In this document: positions 5,692 through 10,455 of the stretch, one piece after another
Layout of the letters: each line of letters starts with the position of its first letter
How positions within the stretch are numbered: position 1 is the first letter of the stretch
DNA from: Bacillota bacterium
Lineage (GTDB): Bacteria > Bacillota_E > Sulfobacillia > Sulfobacillales > Sulfobacillaceae
NCBI GenBank assembly: GCA_021802375.1
Contig: JAKAAL010000085.1
Location: 1-10,455, forward strand
Direction: 5' to 3'
Length of the DNA stretch: 10,455 nucleotides
The notes under the pieces: model-generated
Databases searched by the model: none
What the model saw: only the letters and a program-made list of their open reading frames with translations
Told to the model about the DNA's origin: nothing
Program-made: the position numbers and the translations under genes

Positions 5692-7839
5692 ATGAAATCT
5701 CTGGTAAAGGCCACCGCTACGGCGGTGGCAGCAACCGGTATTCTCTCGTTATCACTTCTGGTACCAATCGGAGGCGTCGCCAGCGCGGCCACGACAGCGA
5801 GCCTACCAGCTACCATGCACGTCGTATCCCCGTCTCGCATCACGTCGAGCCACCTAGTTAAGGATCTTAGTCCCAGTACTCCGTGGCATCTCGGGTTGGT
5901 GCTCCCCTCGAAAAACCCTCAAGCACTGAGCGCCTTTGACACCGCAGTCAACACACCTGGGTCTGCGCGGTATCATCATTACCTAAGCCATGCCGCCTTG
6001 ATGTCTCGATTCGGTCCTAGTAGCGCCGACCTCGCGGTCCTGGAGGGATATTTTGCCGCGCACCGTCTCAAGACCTCCATTACTGGCCAAGTTCTGTCCG
6101 TATCCGGTTCGGTTGGACAAATCGATACCATATTCCATACCCGACTAGCTCAGTATCAGACAGGCAAACAAACCTTTTGGGCTCCCGATACAACCATCAC
6201 TATTCCAAGACCTCTACGCATCGCGAGCGGAATCACGGGACTTTATCGCGCTCTGCCGGTACCCCAAGCCATCGCCCACCCATTTTCCACGAAAGATCTC
6301 GTGACAAACACCGCGAATCAACATAAATTGCCTACCGGAACCGAGACCACCGCTAGTTCTGGAGGGATGACCGTGACCGCCCAGATCTTAAGCAATGGTT
6401 CGCGAACACCCGGCATGGCGGTGCGCTATCTTATTACGGCGACCTATAATGGCCAGCCAGACACTAGTGCCAGTTACAGTAGCCTCTCTGGGTCATACCA
6501 GGGCGCCTCGTCGCTTGTGGACTCCAGCCTCACCAACCCAGACGGCCAGTTTCTGGTAGACTTTAGCCTCTCACAACAACAGACCGTCAGCCTCAATCTC
6601 ACCGTGAGTGACGGCGTGCACCAAGTCACCGTTCCCTTACCGGCCGCCAGCTTCGTTGGCCCCCCGGCGGCGACTACATCGACCCTCACCTTATTTGGCA
6701 CTCCCGGTCAGGTCATTGCACCATGGAATCCTTCGTCGAATCCCGTGACCCGGGCATTTGGCGGCACCACACTCTCCAACGAAACGAGCGTGCATGGTCC
6801 AGCTGCCCTCGCGGTCTATACGCTAGGCGATGTCACCACCATTTCACAGTCTGATGTCACCCACTTTGCGGCACAATTTGGACTCCCGGTGCCTAATGTG
6901 TCCGTCGCCTATAGTGGACCCAACGCGTGTACTGCAGCGAATCCTGCATGTACCGCCGCAATGGTCCCGATTGAAGAAGAACTTAGTCTAGACCTTCAGA
7001 TGATGGAAACCTCCGCTCCGGGTTCGAACATCCAAATTTACGAGGCAGGGAGTCTTCGTAGCGCATTGAACCAGGTGCTAACCCAGGATACCGCCCATGT
7101 CTTTAGCATTAGCTATGGAGAAGGCGAAATCCCCGAGCAACAGTACTTGGCGACAGCCCAGCAATCGTGGGACATGCTGGCGCAAGAGGCCAACGCCGAA
7201 GGCATCACGATTAGTGTATCGGCCGGAGATAGCGGGGCGTACGAAGGGGCCTTGGAAGGCAACAACACCCCCATGCTGTCCTATCCCGCCAACAGTCCCT
7301 ACGTGAGTTCTTTGGGAGGACTCGAAACATCCGTCAACCCCTTAGGACAAATCAACCAAAATGCCATGTGGGGTGGCAATATTGGGTCTGAGCTGTCCGC
7401 TCCCACATTACTGAGCTTCTTATCGATGGAGAACATGATAGCCGGGGGCGGATATAGTAAAATCGAGCCGCGTCCGGCCTACCAAAAGACGTTTGTACCA
7501 TCCAGTGTCGGCCGGGGTAATCCCGATGTGTCGTTTCCGGCTTCCGTCGTCACTCCCGGATACTTCGCCTATTTTGCCAATGCCCCATTCCTGTTCGGGG
7601 GCACGAGTGCTAGTGCTCCCCTATTCGCGGGCTTCGTGGGTGACTTAAACCTCGCCAGCGGGCAACGCCAAGGCAACATTAACCCCATGCTCTACCAGCT
7701 CGCGGGGAGCAATGCCTCGCCGTTTTTACCGGTGGCTTACGGCAACAATGGCGCCTATTCGGTCACAAAGGGGCGCTACAACCCGGTAACCGGACTCGGG
7801 CCGGTTGACCTGAATCAGTTGTTAAGCGACCTCCCGTAA
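5692..7839 (+). CDS. secreted S53 (sedolisin/kumamolisin) pro-peptidase with an inserted beta domain
   Basis: The protein has 715 residues. A signal peptide runs to about residue 32 (VASA, then ATTAS). Residues about 40-205 form the activation propeptide of the Pro-kumamolisin type (ARYHHYLSHAALMSRFGPS, then VSGSVGQIDTIFHTRL). Residues about 224-335 are an extra Ser/Thr-rich, Ig-like beta segment (MTVTAQILSNG, AVRYLITATYNGQ, VSLNLTVSDG). The catalytic domain follows with Glu430 and Asp434 in EEELSLD, Asp513 in SAGDSGA (oxyanion) and Ser639 in GGTSASAP, so the Ser-Glu-Asp set is complete. S53 enzymes are extracellular endopeptidases or tripeptidyl peptidases that work at low pH after removing their own propeptide. 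The C-terminal calcium-site motifs appear altered: FLPVAYGNNG stands where FHDIT-like sequence is usual, and RYNPVTGLG where WDP-TGLG is usual. Cys pairs in ACTAANPAC may form a disulfide. The gene lies between two hairpins and is probably its own transcript. Confidence 0.9.
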   Translation: MKSLVKATATAVAATGILSLSLLVPIGGVASAATTASLPATMHVVSPSRITSSHLVKDLSPSTPWHLGLVLPSKNPQALSAFDTAVNTPGSARYHHYLSHAALMSRFGPSSADLAVLEGYFAAHRLKTSITGQVLSVSGSVGQIDTIFHTRLAQYQTGKQTFWAPDTTITIPRPLRIASGITGLYRALPVPQAIAHPFSTKDLVTNTANQHKLPTGTETTASSGGMTVTAQILSNGSRTPGMAVRYLITATYNGQPDTSASYSSLSGSYQGASSLVDSSLTNPDGQFLVDFSLSQQQTVSLNLTVSDGVHQVTVPLPAASFVGPPAATTSTLTLFGTPGQVIAPWNPSSNPVTRAFGGTTLSNETSVHGPAALAVYTLGDVTTISQSDVTHFAAQFGLPVPNVSVAYSGPNACTAANPACTAAMVPIEEELSLDLQMMETSAPGSNIQIYEAGSLRSALNQVLTQDTAHVFSISYGEGEIPEQQYLATAQQSWDMLAQEANAEGITISVSAGDSGAYEGALEGNNTPMLSYPANSPYVSSLGGLETSVNPLGQINQNAMWGGNIGSELSAPTLLSFLSMENMIAGGGYSKIEPRPAYQKTFVPSSVGRGNPDVSFPASVVTPGYFAYFANAPFLFGGTSASAPLFAGFVGDLNLASGQRQGNINPMLYQLAGSNASPFLPVAYGNNGAYSVTKGRYNPVTGLGPVDLNQLLSDLP

Positions 7840-7868
7840 CCACGGGTAAGGTTCCATCTCTCTACCAT

Positions 7869-7899
7869 TGAGGGTCCCCGGCCGGATCGGGGGCCCTCA
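7869..7899 (+). terminator. hairpin terminator after the S53 peptidase gene
   Basis: TGAGGGTCCCCG pairs with CGGGGGCCCTCA (12 bp, one G-U pair) around a 7-nt loop, starting 29 nt after the stop codon. The following sequence is only mildly T-rich, so termination may be partial. Confidence 0.6.
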
Positions 7900-7913
7900 T
7901 CCATGTAATATCG

Positions 7914-7927
7914 CGGGAGGCCTCCCG
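7914..7927. repeat. perfect 14-bp palindrome upstream of the hydrolase promoter
   Basis: CGGGAGGCCTCCCG is fully self-complementary and ends 5 nt before the extended -10 element, where a -35 box would sit. It could be a repressor or activator operator, or a second stem of the preceding terminator. Nothing in the window names a regulator. Confidence 0.35.
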
Positions 7928-7931
7928 AAGA

Positions 7932-7940
7932 TGATACAAT
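7932..7940 (+). promoter_or_regulatory. extended -10 promoter of the alpha/beta hydrolase gene
   Basis: TGA followed by TACAAT is an extended -10 element with five of six positions matching; no -35 box is evident. The start would fall near 7947, a leader of about 20 nt. AGAAAGGA (7951-7958) then serves as ribosome binding site, 9 nt before ATG 7968. Confidence 0.5.
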
Positions 7941-7967
7941 CGATCTCATAAGAAAGGATGTGGGGAC

Positions 7968-8738
7968 ATGCGTATCCAGCGCTACCGTTATGGGGGGCAC
8001 TCTCCGTCGCAGTTCATCGATCTTCGGATACCAGAAGGGCCCGGACCCTATGCCATCATTATGTTGATCCACGGCGGATTTTGGCGTGGGGAGTACGATT
8101 TGAGCCTAATGGACCCCATGGCTTTTGATCTCACTCAGCGCGGGTTTGGTACTTTAAATCTGGAATATCGGCGGACCGGTGAGGCGGGAGGCGGTTGGCC
8201 CGGGACCTTCCTCGATATTGTAGAGGCTCTAAACCACGTACCCAAGCTGGCTCAGGATCAAGCCTTGGACCTCTCACGATTGACCCTACTGGGCCACTCG
8301 GCGGGCGGACACCTAGCGCTTTGGGTGGCCGGCCAACACAATATGTCTCCGGCTTCTCGACTTTCTAGCCCCAAGCTGACCATCCCTATTCACCGTGTCA
8401 TCAGCCTCGCAGGAGTGACCGACCTTCTTGCCATGTATCAGGTGCTGCATGGGTCCTCCCCAGTCGGCGAGCTCATAGGCCTCGCACCCGATGAAGACCC
8501 GGACCGCTATCGCCAGGCGTCACCGATCGCCTTGTTACCACTGGGTGTCCCCCAAGTGCTCATTCACGGGACTGAAGACAATCGGGTGCCCATCGAGCAA
8601 AGTCGCGAATATCGGCGCCAGGCCGAGAGCCTTGGAGATCCTGTACGACTCATTGAACTACCGGGTGTGGACCATTTTCAAATTATTACGCCCGGTACCT
8701 CAGCATGGGACACCGTGACGTCGGTGCTCCTTGAATGA
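7968..8738 (+). CDS. alpha/beta hydrolase of the esterase/kynurenine-formamidase-like group
   Basis: The protein has 256 residues, a complete alpha/beta hydrolase with no signal peptide, so it acts in the cytoplasm. The oxyanion motif HGGFW is at residues 35-39. The nucleophile elbow GHSAGG holds Ser111. The acid is probably Asp204 in HGTEDNRVP, and the base His236 in GVDHFQI. HGGxW with GHSAGG is typical of the esterase/lipase and kynurenine formamidase-like branch, which hydrolyses esters or amides of small molecules. No tryptophan-degradation gene lies nearby, so a kynurenine role is not supported. It has its own extended -10 promoter and ribosome binding site and converges with the small membrane protein gene ending at 8751, leaving a gap of 12 nt. 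The fold and catalytic triad are clear; the substrate is unknown. Confidence 0.85.
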   Translation: MRIQRYRYGGHSPSQFIDLRIPEGPGPYAIIMLIHGGFWRGEYDLSLMDPMAFDLTQRGFGTLNLEYRRTGEAGGGWPGTFLDIVEALNHVPKLAQDQALDLSRLTLLGHSAGGHLALWVAGQHNMSPASRLSSPKLTIPIHRVISLAGVTDLLAMYQVLHGSSPVGELIGLAPDEDPDRYRQASPIALLPLGVPQVLIHGTEDNRVPIEQSREYRRQAESLGDPVRLIELPGVDHFQIITPGTSAWDTVTSVLLE

Positions 8739-8750
8739 CGTCTCGGCCCC

Positions 8751-9008
8751 TCACACAAGCAAGTATGATTCAGAAGATGCCGCGATCGATTCCCCAGGTC
8801 TCTGGGAACGAGCCTCTAGAATCTTGGCCACGGCCACCAGTACTCCGCCCTGCCACAAGGGCCCTAACAAACTGTTGACCGCAAACGTGATACCAGGCCC
8901 GCCGCCCAATGGCGTTTTGAGCATTGCGATGACGGCTACCACATTGCCAAAGAAACCGATCACCCCAATGCCTAATCCGAGATAGAATAGAATCTTCGAT
9001 ATAATCAT
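8751..9008 (-). CDS. small two-helix membrane protein, function unknown
   Basis: From ATG 9008 this gives 85 residues beginning MIISKILFYLGLGIGVIGFF. There are two hydrophobic stretches: ILFYLGLGIGVIGFFGNVVAVIA.. and a weaker FAVNSLLGPLWQGGVLVAVAKIL, then a polar tail (EARSQRPGESIAASSES). The loop TPLGGGPG is glycine-rich. AAAGGGA 9 nt upstream is a fair ribosome binding site. The same frame is open up to TTG 9104, and ATG codons at 9080 and 9047 could start a longer form with one more hydrophobic segment (WLMGIAILVITSIM); none of these has a good binding site, but the extension reads like protein and cannot be excluded. It lies just downstream of the broken hydrolase gene on the same strand. 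I recognise no family. Confidence 0.5.
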   Translation of the reverse strand: MIISKILFYLGLGIGVIGFFGNVVAVIAMLKTPLGGGPGITFAVNSLLGPLWQGGVLVAVAKILEARSQRPGESIAASSESYLLV

Positions 9009-9116
9009 TGATCTGTTTCCCTTTAATTTTCTCCATTCTGTGTTCATGATCGACGTGATGACGAGGATTGCTATCCCCATCAACCATGGCTTGCTCGAGG
9101 GCAAATCTGGGACGAC

Positions 9117-10056
9117 TCACTCTCCCGGCGCAATTTCCCCGGTCAACACCCACTCCGCGATATCCCGAATCACATCTTCTGCCACCTCTCCCGGAATCGC
9201 ATAGGTGCTGGGCGTTGCGATGACGCTATCGGTGTGCAAAAAACAGTGGTTGAGATGAGCATATTGCTTGAATTGGGCCTTCGGCAAGTTTTCGGCAGAT
9301 TTTTTTCCATAAGGCAAAATCCTCGGCGGTGACTTGATAGTCGGCATCCCCCCACAGCACCAGGAGAGGTCGGGCCGAGCCCGCTACTGTGAGACCCGGA
9401 TCATAAGACGCGAGATCGCGCCAATAGCTGGCAGGCACCCCCAATGCACGCCATGTGCTTGATTGCTCCGGATCCAGAGCCATGGAGCGAATTTTCCGCG
9501 CCTCGGTGTCCATGGCTTGGAGTACGTTTTTTGCTTCGACCGGAGTTTCGGGTAAGCCTGCCACATACGCCACTTGTTCCTGAATGATGATGTCCAGGGG
9601 ACGAAAGCTTGCAGCCCACAGGATGGCTCCGGCCAACTCCGGAACGAGATCGAGGATGCGCGGCATAAGATAGCCGCCCAGGCTAGGCCCGAGCGCATAA
9701 ATAGCTCGCGGTTCAATCCGTGGGTCCTCTCGTAGATAGGCGACCGCATACGTCGCATCGGCAATGGTTTCATCAAAGACCGTGGGATCCGAGAGCGCTG
9801 CCATGGCCCCGGGATACACGTGGGCCCGCTTATCATAGCGTAGGACGGCGATACCACGGGATGCCAGCCCTAAAGCCAGGTCTCGAAATGGCTTATTGGG
9901 TCCAATGGTTTCGTTCCGGTCATTGGGACCAGAGCCGTGTACCAATACGATGGCGGGAAACGGTCCCTCTCCCCGAGGCCAGGTCAGTGTGCCAGGTAAC
10001 TGCCATGGGTCGGTTCCAACGATACATTGCTCTTCAACAAAGTGCACGGTATCCAT
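9117..10056 (-). pseudogene. alpha/beta hydrolase (dienelactone hydrolase/esterase-like), frameshifted near its end
   Basis: ATG 10056 follows a GGGGGG-rich ribosome binding site. The frame runs through a normal alpha/beta hydrolase: LVHGSGPNDRNET (oxyanion region, residues 38-50), DKRAHVYPG, nucleophile elbow GPSLGG with Ser125, and the acid Asp239 in GDADYQVTAED. After LWKK it leaves the family sequence and stops at 9226. The neighbouring frame continues it: SAENLPKAQFKQYAHLNHCF, with the catalytic His in LNHCF, then to a TGA at 9117-9119. The switch falls on a run of seven A (9300-9306); six A would restore one frame of 312 residues. The 276-residue product as written lacks the catalytic His. 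This may be a true mutation, a sequencing error in a homopolymer, or a slippage site. In many relatives the elbow is GHSLGG; here Pro replaces His. It lies 46 nt after the ybjQ-like gene, possibly in one transcript. Confidence 0.75.
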
Positions 10057-10102
10057 GTTTGTCCCCCCTTTTTTAGATCATATCGTTTCACTGGCCCTGG
10101 CA

Positions 10103-10455
10103 CTAGTCGCGTGTGATGCGCCGGTCCTCCGCCGCATTGGGGACTACCCAGACCGCCGTGCCATAAGCCGCCACTTCACTCATGGTCTGTCCCAGCTCAG
10201 ATGAGTCAAAACGCATGCTGACCACAGCATTGATCCCTAATGCCGCCGCATTTTCTCGCAGTCGCTTGAGGGCATGTTAGCGCGATTGTCCCAACATTTG
10301 AGTGTACTCTTTGATTTCCTCACCTCCCAGGGACCGAAGTCCGGCCACCATATTTCCCCCGAGACCTCGACTGCGTACGATGGGTCCCCACACGGTTCCA
10401 AAAGTTTTTTCTATCACCATTGTCGGTACTTCAGGTGTCGTTACGACAGTGACTT
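10103..10455 (-). pseudogene. YbjQ/UPF0145-family protein, split by an in-frame stop (5' partial)
   Basis: The minus strand, read from the right edge, gives TVVTTPEVPT, FGTVWGPIVRSRGLGGNM, AGLRSLGGEEIKEYTQMLGQ, then SR, a TAA at 10279-10277, and in the same frame HALKRLRENAAALGINAVVS, MRFDSSEL and AAYGTAVWVVP, ending at TAG 10105-10103. This is the whole pattern of the YbjQ family (about 105-120 residues; annotated as heavy-metal-binding domain proteins of unclear function): VTT start, G-VWG, GGEI-EYT, ALG-NAVV, AYGTAV. The stop sits where relatives carry a charged or polar residue before ALER-like sequence. CAA or GAA to TAA would explain it by one change. The start codon is just outside the window. 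It has a longer tail (PNAAEDRRITRD) than the usual end after AYGTAV. Confidence 0.75.

Noticed and set aside
9720..10204. Plus-strand open frames over the second hydrolase
   Set aside because: They lie opposite recognised hydrolase and YbjQ sequence and resemble no protein.
1..10455. CRISPR array, tRNA or rRNA genes
   Set aside because: I saw no regularly spaced repeats and no tRNA or rRNA signature on either strand.

Overview
The window looks like a chromosomal piece of an acidophilic, moderately GC-rich Gram-positive-type bacterium; Sulfobacillus or a relative is my best guess. The reasons are strong AGGAGG-type ribosome binding sites, sigma-A-like promoters, and two adjacent genes for exported enzymes of acid-associated families: a peptide-N-glycanase A (PNGase A) homologue and an S53 sedolisin/kumamolisin peptidase. 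The genus is an inference; no rRNA or other marker gene is present.

Layout. Positions 1-761 hold the C-terminal half of an MFS-type transporter (+). Positions 802-1221 hold a small four-helix membrane protein (-) with its own promoter. From about 1490 to 3450 lies an IS607-family insertion sequence in visible decay: a serine recombinase gene (tnpA) with a stop at codon 10, and a tnpB nuclease gene that has lost its start codon and carries two frame disruptions, while its RuvC and zinc-finger residues remain. A row of hairpins over the end of tnpB may be its omega/reRNA scaffold. Positions 3637-5250 encode the secreted PNGase A homologue, closed by a 17-bp hairpin. Positions 5692-7839 encode a secreted S53 pro-peptidase with an extra beta-rich domain between propeptide and protease, also closed by a hairpin. 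Positions 7968-8738 encode an intact cytoplasmic alpha/beta hydrolase with an HGGFW oxyanion motif. The minus strand then carries a small membrane protein (8751-9008), a second alpha/beta hydrolase broken by one extra base in an A7 run (9117-10056), and a YbjQ-family gene broken by an in-frame TAA (10103 to the right edge).

How the genes may work together. The PNGase A homologue and the S53 peptidase would act outside the cell at low pH, one removing N-glycans from glycoproteins and the other cutting the protein. This suggests a scavenging pair. Each has its own ribosome binding site and hairpin, so they are probably separate transcription units. The frequency of broken genes (tnpA, tnpB, hydrolase, ybjQ) beside intact ones means either real decay or, for the two single-base lesions on the right, sequencing error.
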